Assembly: GCA_947174335.1 (NCBI GenBank)
Contig: CAMWIM010000012.1
Span: 1 to 46,755 of the forward strand
Source: an uncultured Porphyromonadaceae bacterium
GTDB taxonomy: Bacteria; Bacteroidota; Bacteroidia; Bacteroidales; Muribaculaceae
Length of the DNA: 46,755 nucleotides
Reading direction: 5' to 3'
The position numbers and the translations under genes were made by a program. Position 1 is the stretch's first letter, and each line of letters begins with the position of its first letter. The notes under the pieces are model-generated. The model saw only the letters and a list, made by a program, of their open reading frames with translations, did not search any database and was not told the origin of the DNA. This document shows, in pieces, positions 17,263 to 27,621 of this stretch.

Positions 17263-18969
17263 TTATTTAGATTTGCTTTCGGCTTTTTCAACGATAGAGT
17301 TAGCCATTTTGACGGCACCGTTGATGTGGTCACAGATATATTCAGAACCGATGAGTTTGTCAATGTTGGCGTGCTCAAGCGACTGTCTGACGTTGGGTTT
17401 TACACCTGATAATACGATTGCAATGCCTTCGTGATGGCTTGATTTGATGAGGATTTCAAGGTTGTGGATTGCGGTTGAATCGATAAACGGAACCTTTCTC
17501 ATTCGAATAATACGAACAAGAGGTTTGTCTTTCATCGAGGTACGCATCAGCTCATCAAATTTTGTTGCTATACCAAAGAAGAATGGACCGTCAATTTCGT
17601 AGACCGATACGCCTTTTTTGACTTCAAGAACTTCATGCTGAGAAAGGTCGGTGCCCTCGGCAATGTCGAGCTTGTCGCTATAAACCTTGATTTCAGAGTT
17701 CTCCATAACACGACGCAAGAACAGGACGACTGCAAGAAGTAAACCGATTTCAATTGCAATTGTAAGGTCGAAAATGACTGTGAGTAAGAATGTTACGAGC
17801 AGGACTGAAATATCGCTTTTAGGTGATTTGAAAATACTAACAACCGTGCGCCACCCGCTCATATTATAAGATACTATGATAAGTACGGCTGCCAAACATG
17901 ACATTGGTACAAGGTTGATGAGTGGCATCAAGAACAAGAAAATCAAGAGCAACACGATTGCGTGGATAATACCTGCAACCGGTGTGCGTCCGCCGTTGGT
18001 GATATTTGTCATTGTACGTGCGATTGCTCCGGTGACGGGGATACCGCCGAACAAGGGAACGGTGATGTTGGCAAGTCCCTGCCCGATAAGTTCTGTATTA
18101 GAGTTTGTGCGTGAACCGGTAATACCGTCGGCAACAGTCGCTGACAGGAGCGATTCAATCGCACCGAGCATTGCAATTGTGAAAGCTGAAGGGAGCAGAC
18201 GGTTGATCGCATCCATGTCGATGGTGATTCCGTGGGGTAAAGGAAGGTCTGTTGCCATATTGCCAAAGCGCATACCGATGGTTTCAATAGTTAATTCGGG
18301 ATTGAATTTAGAGATGAAGTAGCATACTGCGGTCATAATTATAATTGAAATCAAAGACCCGGGCAAACGTTTTGAAATCATCGGAATAACAATTATAATT
18401 ATGAGTGAAACGACACCTATTAAAAGTGTGTACCAGTCAATTGAGCCAAGATTAGAAAAGTAAACAGCCCATTTTGACAGGAAGTCGCTTGGTACGTTTT
18501 TCAATCCGAGACCAAGGAAGTCATTAATCTGGGTTGAGAAAATAGTCAGTGCGATACCGGCGGTGAATCCTACGACAATGGGGTAGGGAATGAATTTGAT
18601 TACGGTTCCGAGGTGGAACAATCCCATTAAAATCAATATAATACCTGCCATCAGGGTTGCGATAGCCAACCCGGTAAGACCAAATTCAGTGATAATGCCG
18701 GCTACAATGACGATGAATGCACCTGTCGGACCTCCAATCTGAACTGAGTTACCGCCAAATGCCGATACCATAAAACCACCGATAATGGCAGTGATTAATC
18801 CGATTGACGGGTTAACGCCCGATGCGATACCAAATGCGATTGCGAGAGGAAGTGCTACAATTCCGACAACGATTCCGGCAATAAGGTCTTGGCGGAATTT
18901 TGCCATTGAGTAGTTCTTTAAAACTGACAGCGACTTTGGTTTGAAGTCGATAGTTCCTGAAAAATTCAT
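17263..18969 (-). CDS. SulP family anion transporter with STAS domain
   Basis: Inner-membrane anion carrier of the SulP/SLC26 family (sulfate, bicarbonate or dicarboxylate). Residues 1 to about 410 hold 10-14 helices with the family stretch ALPLAIAFGIASGVNPSIGLITA near residues 40-62 and IGGPTGAF. A C-terminal STAS domain (about 430-555) carries MRKVPFIDSTAIHNLE. I prefer ATG 18969 (MNFSGTIDF) over 19002. A minus-strand -7 element lies at 19040-19047. Bacterial relatives include bicarbonate (BicA) and sulfate transporters, and the substrate cannot be decided here. Confidence 0.9.
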   Translation of the reverse strand: MNFSGTIDFKPKSLSVLKNYSMAKFRQDLIAGIVVGIVALPLAIAFGIASGVNPSIGLITAIIGGFMVSAFGGNSVQIGGPTGAFIVIVAGIITEFGLTGLAIATLMAGIILILMGLFHLGTVIKFIPYPIVVGFTAGIALTIFSTQINDFLGLGLKNVPSDFLSKWAVYFSNLGSIDWYTLLIGVVSLIIIIVIPMISKRLPGSLISIIIMTAVCYFISKFNPELTIETIGMRFGNMATDLPLPHGITIDMDAINRLLPSAFTIAMLGAIESLLSATVADGITGSRTNSNTELIGQGLANITVPLFGGIPVTGAIARTMTNITNGGRTPVAGIIHAIVLLLIFLFLMPLINLVPMSCLAAVLIIVSYNMSGWRTVVSIFKSPKSDISVLLVTFLLTVIFDLTIAIEIGLLLAVVLFLRRVMENSEIKVYSDKLDIAEGTDLSQHEVLEVKKGVSVYEIDGPFFFGIATKFDELMRTSMKDKPLVRIIRMRKVPFIDSTAIHNLEILIKSSHHEGIAIVLSGVKPNVRQSLEHANIDKLIGSEYICDHINGAVKMANSIVEKAESKSK

Positions 18970-19039
18970 GTGATAAACTTTATTATGTTGAATTTTAGGC
19001 ACTTAGATGCCTGTGTGCGTATGTTCTTGAAAATTTTTG

Positions 19040-19047
19040 CAAATTTA
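19040..19047 (-). promoter_or_regulatory. -7 element of sulP
   Basis: Minus-strand TAAATTTG fits TAnnTTTG; a TTTG lies 24 nt upstream (19072-19075), slightly too far. The leader of about 65 nt contains a small hairpin (18997-19012, AGGCA/TGCCT). Confidence 0.6.
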
Positions 19048-19175
19048 CGCAAAATCCCCGATATACGTTTTCAAAATCTATTTAAAATTTTGAGATTTGC
19101 TAAAACAATTTGAGCTAAAAGTTTGTTTTCCGATTTAGAGATATAAGATATAATGAACAATTTAAAATAAATCTT

Positions 19176-19697
19176 ATGATAAAAAAATCAATTGTATCCA
19201 TTTTGGTTTTGCTGGGAACTATTCTCCCGGTAATAGGTCAAACTCGTGCTGTTGCCACTAAAGTTCCGGCTAAGGCTATTGACATCGAGTTTACCGACAG
19301 GTCAGGAAAGACTGTCAAGTTGAGCGACTTATATGGTAAAGTTCTTTATATTGATTTTTGGGCGACATGGTGTGGACCATGTCGCAAAGAAATTCCTTAT
19401 ATGGAGAAAATCGTTCAGCATTATAAGAATAATAAAAAAGTAAGATTTGTCAGCATTTCGTTAGATGAAGATCGTGATGCGTGGCTGAAAATGATAGAAA
19501 AAGATACTCCTCAATGGGCTCAATATATTGCCACACCCGAACAGGCTCAGGCAATATCAAGGGCATACGGTATTCGCTCAATTCCTCGTTTTATGATTAT
19601 AAATGCCGACGGTACAATTTGCGAGGCAAATGCAATTCGTCCGTCTAATCCTGACTTTATAACTGTTTTTGATAAAATCTTAAGGCAACAGAAATAA
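19176..19697 (+). CDS. Secreted thioredoxin-fold (TlpA/ResA-like) protein
   Basis: A periplasmic thiol-disulfide oxidoreductase. The signal peptide covers about residues 1-22 (hydrophobic core ending before GQTRA). The thioredoxin domain has the active site WATWCGPC near residues 66-73, and the cis-proline region IRSIPRFMII near residue 140. The length of 173 residues is that of a single TlpA-like domain without an extra N-terminal module. Likely role is reduction of periplasmic disulfides, for example in cytochrome maturation, but no such genes are nearby. It is monocistronic and ends at a strong terminator. Confidence 0.9.
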   Translation: MIKKSIVSILVLLGTILPVIGQTRAVATKVPAKAIDIEFTDRSGKTVKLSDLYGKVLYIDFWATWCGPCRKEIPYMEKIVQHYKNNKKVRFVSISLDEDRDAWLKMIEKDTPQWAQYIATPEQAQAISRAYGIRSIPRFMIINADGTICEANAIRPSNPDFITVFDKILRQQK

Positions 19698-19725
19698 AAC
19701 ATAACGACGAACTATGAATAGAAAG

Positions 19726-19767
19726 AGCGGGAGATTTCCGAAAGGATTCTCCCGCTTGTTTTTTTAT
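19726..19767 (+). terminator. Intrinsic terminator after the thioredoxin gene
   Basis: Stem GCGGGAGA (19726-19733) with TCTCCCGC (19748-19755), followed by TTGTTTTTTTATT. Confidence 0.9.
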
Positions 19768-19775
19768 TAAACAGA

Positions 19776-19807
19776 TTGGTGTAGCCCGAGAAAATTTGCT
19801 AAATTTG
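19776..19807 (+). promoter_or_regulatory. Promoter of sbcC
   Basis: TAAATTTG (19800-19807) as -7 element, TTG at 19776-19778 with 21-nt spacing; the sbcC ATG is 25 nt downstream. Confidence 0.72.
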
Positions 19808-19832
19808 CAATAATAGAAATTTTGCCTCGTTT

Positions 19833-22800
19833 ATGAAGTTCAAAAGCCTTGAAATAAAAAATATAGCATCAATCAAACATGCCGTTGTAAATTTTGATGA
19901 AGAACCATTGAAAAATGCACAGCTGTTTTTGATTAACGGTCCGACCGGCGCAGGTAAAAGTGTGATTTTCGATTCGATTTGTCTTGCGTTGTTCAGAACT
20001 GCACCCCGTCTTGAAAATTTGGGTATGCGTACAATTGAGGACAATATGGCTGAAGATGGTAAATTGAAATTGTCATCTCCTATATCGTTTGTGCGTCGCG
20101 GAGTGTCAGAAGCTTTTGCAACTCTCGTCTTTGAGGGTAATAACGGACATATCTATAAGGCTTGTTGGGAAACGGAGATGTACACCAAGGGTAATAAAAA
20201 GGGTTGTTTGAAAGGTGAGACTCAATATATTACCGATCTAACTGATAACACCGAGTATAGAGGTGTTAAAGAGCTGAAAGATTTAATTAAATCAAATGAC
20301 GTTGTCGGTCTCGACTTTGAACGCTTTACCCGAACGACAATGCTTGCCCAAGGTGCGTTTACTCGCTTCCTCTCTGCCGGCGAAAAAGAGAAAAGCGATA
20401 TTTTGCGTAAGATTGTCGGACTCGATTATTTTAGTTTGATAGGTAAGAAAATTTCTGAGATTTATACCGAGAAAAAGCGCGAATTAGATGCACAAAAGGC
20501 GGGTCTGAACGCAATTACTTTCATGGATGATGAAACTCTTGAGAAAATCAAGCAAGAGTTGGCTCAGACCGAAATTTCGCTGCTTAATGTAAAAAAAGAA
20601 CACGACCATCTAAGGCGATTTGTTGATTATAAAGAGAAACTGAAACAACTTGAGGATGAAGTGTCGCGACATCGCGATGCTTGGAACACGGCGTTAGAAC
20701 AAATTACATCATCACGATATTTTGAACTTGTAACGCTTGAAGGTTACATAGATCGGGTTAACCCATTGACTGATATTCTTACTAAATTGTCTGTTGCCGA
20801 AAAGATGAAATCGTCTCTTGATGAGGAACGATCAAGTTTGGCTCAAAAACGCATGGCTGTTATTAAAGGCTTGACGGCTCTGTCAAATCATATTTTATCA
20901 GAGAAAGAACATTCAGTCGGGATTGAGAAAGAATTAAAAACATTCGATGAGTATAACGAAGTTTTAGATAATCTTCCGGTATTGAAAGAAAACATAAAGC
21001 AATATAATTCTCTCGTTAAAAGGTTGGGCGAAATTGATGCCGAGATTCAGACTTTGCAAGAAGAATTGCAAGCTATTGATAAGCCGATCAATGATTTAAC
21101 TGTAGAAATAGAGTCGGTTGAAATTGAATGTAAAAAAGCGGTTGAAGATGAGAAGTCACTTAAGGAAGCTTTTGATGAGAAAGAGTTTAATCGTTTGACT
21201 TCAACCGGGAATGACCTCAATACTCAGCTTAAAAACCTCAATAAAGCTCTTGAACCTGCTCTAAAAATTGATGATATTGTATCTCGCATTAATAATCTTG
21301 AAAAAGAGAAAATTGACCAAGGAGCTTCTCTCGAAAAAATAAAAAAAGACGTTGAAGTTGCGACAATTAAATCGAATGATGCTCAGCAGAAACTGTCTGA
21401 ATTTAAGGAACGGTATGACCGCACCCGACGTTCAATTAGCGATGCAGCGTCACAACTTCGTCACGGTTTAAAAGCCGGGGATAATTGTCCTGTTTGTGGT
21501 AGTCAAATTCAGTCAGACTTGCTTGATGATAGGTTTCTTGAAGCACTCAAACCGCTTGATGAGCATCTGTCAATTTTAAATGAGGATGAAAAATCAGAGA
21601 CCTCTCGACTAAACGAATTACGAATCGCTTTTGATACGACAGCTATGCTGTTAAAAAAGACTTCCGACGAGTTGAAATCGTCAAATGAAGAACTTGAGAA
21701 ATTTAAGGATAAACTCAAAGATATTCTTGTAGAAACCGATTTAACTGTCGATTCTGATAATTTGACAGCAGAACTTTCAAAAAGAATTTCAGCAACAGAG
21801 ACTTTGATTGTTGAAAATAATAAAAAGTTGAAAGATTGGGGCGAAATTCAAAGTAAGGTTATCAAGGCGTCAGAGGCGGTTGCTGATTTGACCTCAAAAT
21901 TGACAGAGATTAAGCAGAAACGATCTGATAAACTTACCCAAAAAGAGACTGACAAGGCTAAAATTGAATCTAAAATAAAAGAACGTGATTCTATAAAGGT
22001 TGAATTGGATTCACTAAACAAGTGTATTAATATCGGATTACCGGCTGATTTAAATGGATTGGTATTTGATAAACTTGTTGTTGAACTCGACAGTAAATTT
22101 GTTAAAAGAGAATCGCTTAACAACCAACTGACACAGTTAAAAGAGTCGTTAAAGTTGTCAGAAGCTATGCGAGATGATATAGTAAAGTCTTTGTCTGAGA
22201 TTAAGCTTGATGATGTGGAGATAGATATACAGGCGATAAAAGAGACAGATTTACGAGAGGAAGTCTCACGATTAATAACCAAAGTCGCTGTCAATCTTTC
22301 TCGTAGAGATGATAATGCTCGTGAAATTAGTGATTTAAAAGTACAGGAACAAGAATTTTATTCAACAAATATCGACTTTACATCAGACTTTTGTCGTGAG
22401 CTGCTTGCTATACCAAGTGACATAGTCAAATATATTAAAGATGAGAGTGCGTTAATACGTAAAACAGCGAGCGAAAGTTATAAACAATATGTGACTGCAC
22501 TCCAAATGGCAAAATCTCAACACGATAACGAGATTGAATTATCGGTTGACATTCCGGTCGAAGAAGCTGTTTCTCGTGTGACCCTACTTGCTGCTGATAT
22601 TGATAATTTGTCGGTAACTGTTGGATCTTTGAAGCAGAAAATTTCTACAGACGATGATAATAAAAAGCGATTTGCCTCTCAGCGTGAAATAATAGAGAAA
22701 CTTGAGAGTGAAGTGTCGCTATGGAACGAAGTCAACAGCGATTTTGGCGGTCAAAACGGCGAGCGATTCAGTAGGGTTGCGTGTGCTTATGCCCTAAATA

Positions 22801-23216
22801 ATCTCATTGAGCGTTCCAACTTCTATTTGTCAAAATTCACGCAACGTTATATCCTTTCACCTAATGCCGGTTCCCTTGAAATCAGTATTTATGACAATCT
22901 TTCGGGCTATACTCGTGCATTTAATACCGTGTCGGGTGGCGAAAGTTTCGTAATATCGCTTTCTCTCGCGCTTGCGCTTTCGGCAATTCAGGATGCAAGA
23001 ATGGTTCCCGACACAATATTCATTGACGAAGGTTTCGGAACACTCAGTGGTGACTACCTCGACCGAGTAATGACAACCCTCGAACAGCTCCAGTTAATCG
23101 AAGGTCGCCGTGTCGCCCTCATCAGCCATGTCGATGTCCTCCGTGAACGCATCCCAGTCAAAATCACTGTTACCCCAAGCGGTAACAGCTCAATAGTCGA
23201 AGTAGTGTCAGATTAA
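19833..23216 (+). CDS. sbcC: SbcC-like SMC-family DNA repair ATPase
   Basis: The ATPase subunit of the SbcCD (Mre11-Rad50-like) nuclease that processes hairpins and DNA ends. Walker A NGPTGAGKS is at 35-43, followed by a first long coiled coil, the zinc hook CPVCGS near residue 552, a second coiled coil, the ABC signature VSGGESF near 1040 and Walker B IFIDEGFG. At 1127 residues it is somewhat longer than E. coli SbcC but within the family. The nuclease partner SbcD, usually the adjacent upstream gene, is not here: the upstream neighbour is the thioredoxin gene with a terminator and a new promoter between. Confidence 0.93.
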   Translation: MKFKSLEIKNIASIKHAVVNFDEEPLKNAQLFLINGPTGAGKSVIFDSICLALFRTAPRLENLGMRTIEDNMAEDGKLKLSSPISFVRRGVSEAFATLVFEGNNGHIYKACWETEMYTKGNKKGCLKGETQYITDLTDNTEYRGVKELKDLIKSNDVVGLDFERFTRTTMLAQGAFTRFLSAGEKEKSDILRKIVGLDYFSLIGKKISEIYTEKKRELDAQKAGLNAITFMDDETLEKIKQELAQTEISLLNVKKEHDHLRRFVDYKEKLKQLEDEVSRHRDAWNTALEQITSSRYFELVTLEGYIDRVNPLTDILTKLSVAEKMKSSLDEERSSLAQKRMAVIKGLTALSNHILSEKEHSVGIEKELKTFDEYNEVLDNLPVLKENIKQYNSLVKRLGEIDAEIQTLQEELQAIDKPINDLTVEIESVEIECKKAVEDEKSLKEAFDEKEFNRLTSTGNDLNTQLKNLNKALEPALKIDDIVSRINNLEKEKIDQGASLEKIKKDVEVATIKSNDAQQKLSEFKERYDRTRRSISDAASQLRHGLKAGDNCPVCGSQIQSDLLDDRFLEALKPLDEHLSILNEDEKSETSRLNELRIAFDTTAMLLKKTSDELKSSNEELEKFKDKLKDILVETDLTVDSDNLTAELSKRISATETLIVENNKKLKDWGEIQSKVIKASEAVADLTSKLTEIKQKRSDKLTQKETDKAKIESKIKERDSIKVELDSLNKCINIGLPADLNGLVFDKLVVELDSKFVKRESLNNQLTQLKESLKLSEAMRDDIVKSLSEIKLDDVEIDIQAIKETDLREEVSRLITKVAVNLSRRDDNAREISDLKVQEQEFYSTNIDFTSDFCRELLAIPSDIVKYIKDESALIRKTASESYKQYVTALQMAKSQHDNEIELSVDIPVEEAVSRVTLLAADIDNLSVTVGSLKQKISTDDDNKKRFASQREIIEKLESEVSLWNEVNSDFGGQNGERFSRVACAYALNNLIERSNFYLSKFTQRYILSPNAGSLEISIYDNLSGYTRAFNTVSGGESFVISLSLALALSAIQDARMVPDTIFIDEGFGTLSGDYLDRVMTTLEQLQLIEGRRVALISHVDVLRERIPVKITVTPSGNSSIVEVVSD

Positions 23217-23236
23217 AATTTTCTCATTCCCATGTT

Positions 23237-23306
23237 GGTTTTCCCGGTTATAATCGGTTAAACCAATAAATTTTGCGTGAATAACTGATTATAACCGGGA
23301 AAAACC
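23237..23306. repeat. Long intergenic inverted repeat after sbcC
   Basis: A perfect 17-bp inverted repeat pairs 23239-23255 (TTTTCCCGGTTATAATC) with 23287-23303. GG/CC pairs extend it outside after a one-base bulge. The spacer of about 31 nt contains GGTTAAACC. There is no clear T run, so it is not a textbook terminator, though it may act as an mRNA 3' end. Compare finding. Confidence 0.8.
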
Positions 23307-23387
23307 TTATCCGGCATTCTCCATCATTTATACCAAAGTCTTTCCCGAAAGTATCATACTGACTCTTATACTACATTTTATTAAATA

Positions 23388-23419
23388 TTTGTTTTAGCAA
23401 GTTTTTATTACTATTTTTG
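23388..23419 (+). promoter_or_regulatory. Promoter of the orphan lipoprotein gene
   Basis: TTTG (23388-23391), 20-nt spacer, TATTTTTG (23412-23419). The ATG is 48 nt downstream. Confidence 0.75.
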
Positions 23420-23467
23420 CGAAATAATATCTTAATTAAGTCGTTCAGATCATAAATCAATCATTTC

Positions 23468-24067
23468 ATGAAAACTAAATTACTTCCAATTATTTTTGTG
23501 TTCATAACACTTTTATCTGCTTGCTCTGAACCGGGTGAAGATGTCATACCTGAAACTCCTAAATTCACTTTCCCAGATGGATGGCAGTCAATTCCTAATC
23601 ATGAGGAAAAAATCGCCGCTCTTCAAATACCTGAGAATATTCTTCAAAAATTGTCAACTGATAATCTTGCTGAAGCGTGTATGACATATCCACTTGGACC
23701 TGAATGCTTTTTCTTTAATGACTATCAGTTTGGACTCGCACGTGTAATTGATAATTTTAATGGATTTGCAGAGTTAAAAAAACGAGTTGGAGCCTTTGAG
23801 AAGATTCTGGACTATTATGAAAAAGAGCTTGATAGTATGGAAAAATTAACCGATAGCAAAGAACTATCATCACGTTCATTTCAGTTGTCTTATGATGAAC
23901 AATTTATAATTTCAGGCTATCTCTTATCGGTAGATCAACTTAAAGATTCTAAGAAACTTATAAGTTTATATTATAAAGCCCGGAAACTCCGAGAAAATAA
24001 AGATTTGGGAGGGCAAGCTTCGATCAATACACTAAATGCAATGAAAAAGGTTCTTGGATTAGAGTAA
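23468..24067 (+). CDS. Hypothetical lipoprotein
   Basis: Signal peptide II: MKTKLLPIIFVFITLLSAC with lipobox LSAC, so a lipid-anchored envelope protein with acylated Cys19. The mature part of about 180 residues is mostly helical, with W-Q-S and E-AC-M-T-YPLGPE stretches that resemble a family of Bacteroidetes lipoproteins of unknown function (the IPENILQKLSTDNL segment in particular). No enzymatic motif is visible. The gene has its own promoter and a bidirectional terminator, so it is expressed alone. Confidence 0.85.
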   Translation: MKTKLLPIIFVFITLLSACSEPGEDVIPETPKFTFPDGWQSIPNHEEKIAALQIPENILQKLSTDNLAEACMTYPLGPECFFFNDYQFGLARVIDNFNGFAELKKRVGAFEKILDYYEKELDSMEKLTDSKELSSRSFQLSYDEQFIISGYLLSVDQLKDSKKLISLYYKARKLRENKDLGGQASINTLNAMKKVLGLE

Positions 24068-24091
24068 ATATTTTTAAGGCATAAAGATAAA

Positions 24092-24134
24092 AACAAACCT
24101 CGATTACTTTTATGGCAGTCGAGGTTTGTTTTAT
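24092..24134. terminator. Bidirectional terminator between lipoprotein and secA
   Basis: Perfect 12-bp stem AACAAACCTCGA (24092-24103) with TCGAGGTTTGTT (24119-24130), T-rich on both strands beyond the stem. It serves two convergent genes. Confidence 0.9.
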
Positions 24135-24160
24135 TAGATTAAATGTTTGTTTTGAATGGA

Positions 24161-27100
24161 TTACAGTCCTTTGCCGTGGCAGTTTTTGTATTTTTTCCCG
24201 CTACCGCAGGGGCATGGATCGTTGCGCCCTACTTTAGGGCCGACTTTAATTGGTTGTGTCGGAGCTTGTGGACCTTGTGGTGCTGACGCTGCACGGCGAT
24301 TATCTTCGCCGGGGTTTTCAGCACGAGATGTGCGATAGCGGGTATAGTCGGTTTGACGTTCGGGCATAGCCTGTTTTACTTCTGGCTGTGATGCCTTGTT
24401 GTCGTGTGCGCCACCGGCTACCGAGCCATCGGCAGCAGATTGTTGACGAGGTGGCTGAACGAAGATTTGACCGCGCATGAGTGCTGACATTGTCTTTTCG
24501 TTTAGACGGTTGAGCATACCTTCAAAGAGGTGGAACGATTCGACTTTGTAAATTACAAGCGGGTCTTTTTGTTCGTATGACGCATTCTGAACTGACTGAC
24601 GTAACTGGTCGAGCTCGCGGAGATGTTCTTTCCAGAGTTCGTCAATCGTTACGAGCAAAATTGTTTTATGCCATTCCTTGACAATCGATTTACACTCGGT
24701 GCGATATGCTTCGTTAATGTCGCAAACGATGTTAAAGATACGTTTACCGTCGGTGATGGGAACAGCAATTTTGCCTTGTGCACCACGATTTTCAACCCAG
24801 TCTTTGATAACGGGCATTGCAACGGCAGCAATCTGCTCTGAACGGCGTTCGCGCGCTTCGGTAACAGCCTGATGGATGCGCTCAATGCGGTCTTCGTTAG
24901 AGAGCGAAGCAAAAGTTGCTTCATCAAACGGCATTTCTATGGTGAAGATTTTCATCAACTCCATTGACAAATCGTCGTAGTCGGTCGGTTGGTCGTAGGT
25001 GTTGACAAGGTTTTCGATAACATCCCAAAGCATATTTTCAAGATCGATACCGACACGTTCGCCGATGAGCGCGTGATGACGGCGCGCATAGATATATGTA
25101 CGCTGCTTGTTCATCACGTCATCATATTCGAGAAGACGTTTACGAATACCAAAGTTATTTTCTTCAACTCGTTTCTGAGCGTTTTCAATTGCACGGGTAA
25201 CCATACCTGATTCAATCATTTCGCCCTCTTCAAGACCGAGACGGTCAATCATTTTCATTACGCGATCGGTAGCGAAAAGACGCATCAACTGGTCTTCAAA
25301 CGAAACGTAGAATACTGATGAACCGGGGTCGCCTTGTCGTCCAGAACGTCCGCGCAACTGGCGGTCAACACGACGTGATTCGTGACGCTCCGTACCGATG
25401 ATTGCAAGACCACCGATTTCTTTGCCTTTTTCCACTCCGGTATCTTTCATTGCTTTTACCTCAGCCGGTAACTTGATGTCGGTACCACGACCTGCCATGT
25501 TGGTGGCGATGGTAACGGCTCCGGGTAAACCTGCAAATGCAACGATTTCGGCTTCTTGTTGATGATATTTGGCATTCAAAACTTTATGGTCGATGTGTGC
25601 CATCTTAAGCATACGGCTCAAAAGTTCTGAAATTTCAACCGAAGTTGTACCGACAAGCACCGGACGCCCAATTTCGTGAAGTCGGACAATCTCGTCAATA
25701 ACAGCTTTATATTTCTCGCGTTTGGTACGATATACACGGTCGTTCATATCGATGCGTGCAATAGGACGGTTGGTCGGAATTGTCACAACATCGAGTTTGT
25801 AAATATCCCAGAATTCGCCTGCTTCGGTTTCGGCCGTACCTGTCATACCGGCGAGCTTGTGATACATACGGAAGTAGTTCTGCAATGTTATGGTCGCGAA
25901 TGTTTGGGTTGCAGCTTCAACTTTCACGCCTTCTTTTGCTTCGATAGCCTGGTGGAGACCGTCGGAATAACGGCGACCCTCCATGATACGACCTGTCTGC
26001 TCGTCAACAATCTTGATTTTGTTGTCATCGATGACATACTCAACATCTTTTTCAAAGAGCGTATATGCTTTAAGAAGCTGAGTGACAGTATGTACGCGCT
26101 CCGATTTGATAGCGTAGTTTTGCATTGCCTCGTCTTTTTTTGCTTGACGCTCGGCTTTGTCGGTGATTGTTTCGAGCTGAGAGAGTTCGGCTGCGATATC
26201 GGGGAGCACAAAGAATGTCGGGTCGTTGGCTTTACCGGTCAACTCATCAATACCTTTATCGGTAAGTTCAACCGAGCGGTTCTTTTCATCAATGATGAAG
26301 TAAAGAGGGTCGGTAACGACAGGCATTTCGCGGGCGTTGTCCTGAAGGTAATAGGCTTCTGTTTCGAGGAGCACATTTTTCATACCTTCCTGACTTAAGA
26401 ATTTGATGAGTGCACTGTTCTTGGGAAGACCTTTGAAGGCACGGAAAAGAAGGAGCGCGCCCTCTTTACGGACATCTTTATCTTCTGAAGCGAGTTTTTC
26501 TTTTGCTTCAGCCAAAATCTGGGTTACAAGTCGACGCTGGGCATTGACAACTTTCTCAACGTTTGATTTATATTCATTGAAAAGCTGATCATCCCCTTTA
26601 GCTACCGGACCAGAAATGATAAGCGGAGTACGGGCATCATCGATGAGGACTGAATCGACCTCATCGACAATCGCATAGTAGTGTTTGCGCTGAACAAGGT
26701 CTTGGGGAGACATTGCCATGTTGTCACGCAGGTAGTCAAAACCAAACTCGTTGTTTGTACCGAAAGTGATGTCACAGTTGTAAGCGGCACGTCGTTCGGG
26801 TGTATTTGGCTGGTGCTTGTCGATACAGTCAACTGTCGCTCCATGGAACATATACAGCGGTCCCATCCACTCAGAGTCACGTTTTGACAAGTAGTCATTG
26901 ACAGTTACGACGTGAACACCACGTTTTGAAAGCGATCGGAGGAAAACCGGGAGAGTTGCCACAAGTGTTTTACCCTCACCGGTAGCCATTTCGGCAATTT
27001 TGCCTTGATGTAGCACGATACCACCAATCAACTGCACATCGTAGTGAATCATATCCCATACAATTTCACTACCGCCGGCAAGCCAACGGTTTTTCCATAT

Positions 27101-27559
27101 CGCCTTATCTCCGTCGATTGATACAAAATCTTTCCCTTGAGCAGCGAGCTCACGATCAAGGTCGGTAGCAGTGACTTCGATGGTTTCATTCTTGGCAAAT
27201 CGGGCAGCTGTCTCGCGCATTGCCGCAAATACTTCGGGCAATACACGGTCAAGCTCTTTGTCAAGGGTTTCTATAATGTTTTTTTCGTGAGCATCAATTT
27301 TATCCCAAACCGGTTGACGCTGGTCAAAAGGAAGGTTTTCAACTTCCTCTTTTAAACTGGCTACGGCAGCTTCATCTTCGGCGTATGAGGCTGCTAATTC
27401 GGCACGAATATCGGTTATTTTTTGACGAAGTTCATCGTTAGAGAGTGTTTGCATTTCGGGACCGAGCTCATTGATTCGGTCTACAATCGGCTGAATTTCT
27501 TTGAGGTCGCGTTGCGATTTATTACCAAAGAGTTTACCTAAAAATCCTGTTATAGACAT
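24161..27559 (-). CDS. secA: Preprotein translocase ATPase SecA
   Basis: Motor ATPase that pushes unfolded preproteins through SecYEG. DEAD motor 1 has Walker A TGEGKT at 193-198 and VDEVDS. The preprotein cross-linking domain, motor 2 with [11 protein letters not shown], the scaffold and wing domains follow, then a linker and the C-terminal SEC-C zinc motif [13 protein letters not shown]. At 1132 residues it is larger than E. coli SecA (901), as usual in Bacteroidetes, where an extra segment follows the N-terminus (here about residues 50-110). It lies 62 bp after the alkaline-phosphatase-like gene. I could not find a clear separate promoter. Confidence 0.98.
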   Translation of the reverse strand: MSITGFLGKLFGNKSQRDLKEIQPIVDRINELGPEMQTLSNDELRQKITDIRAELAASYAEDEAAVASLKEEVENLPFDQRQPVWDKIDAHEKNIIETLDKELDRVLPEVFAAMRETAARFAKNETIEVTATDLDRELAAQGKDFVSIDGDKAIWKNRWLAGGSEIVWDMIHYDVQLIGGIVLHQGKIAEMATGEGKTLVATLPVFLRSLSKRGVHVVTVNDYLSKRDSEWMGPLYMFHGATVDCIDKHQPNTPERRAAYNCDITFGTNNEFGFDYLRDNMAMSPQDLVQRKHYYAIVDEVDSVLIDDARTPLIISGPVAKGDDQLFNEYKSNVEKVVNAQRRLVTQILAEAKEKLASEDKDVRKEGALLLFRAFKGLPKNSALIKFLSQEGMKNVLLETEAYYLQDNAREMPVVTDPLYFIIDEKNRSVELTDKGIDELTGKANDPTFFVLPDIAAELSQLETITDKAERQAKKDEAMQNYAIKSERVHTVTQLLKAYTLFEKDVEYVIDDNKIKIVDEQTGRIMEGRRYSDGLHQAIEAKEGVKVEAATQTFATITLQNYFRMYHKLAGMTGTAETEAGEFWDIYKLDVVTIPTNRPIARIDMNDRVYRTKREKYKAVIDEIVRLHEIGRPVLVGTTSVEISELLSRMLKMAHIDHKVLNAKYHQQEAEIVAFAGLPGAVTIATNMAGRGTDIKLPAEVKAMKDTGVEKGKEIGGLAIIGTERHESRRVDRQLRGRSGRQGDPGSSVFYVSFEDQLMRLFATDRVMKMIDRLGLEEGEMIESGMVTRAIENAQKRVEENNFGIRKRLLEYDDVMNKQRTYIYARRHHALIGERVGIDLENMLWDVIENLVNTYDQPTDYDDLSMELMKIFTIEMPFDEATFASLSNEDRIERIHQAVTEARERRSEQIAAVAMPVIKDWVENRGAQGKIAVPITDGKRIFNIVCDINEAYRTECKSIVKEWHKTILLVTIDELWKEHLRELDQLRQSVQNASYEQKDPLVIYKVESFHLFEGMLNRLNEKTMSALMRGQIFVQPPRQQSAADGSVAGGAHDNKASQPEVKQAMPERQTDYTRYRTSRAENPGEDNRRAASAPQGPQAPTQPIKVGPKVGRNDPCPCGSGKKYKNCHGKGL

Positions 27560-27621
27560 ATTATATATGTTGTGGGTTGTTTTAATATCAAATTAATTAA
27601 TAAGGGGCATGATGAGCGATT

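Noticed and set aside
25676-26398. 240-codon plus-strand frame antisense to secA
   Set aside because: It is a shadow of secA: Cys- and Phe-rich translation, no promoter, no domain. Such frames are common opposite well-biased genes.
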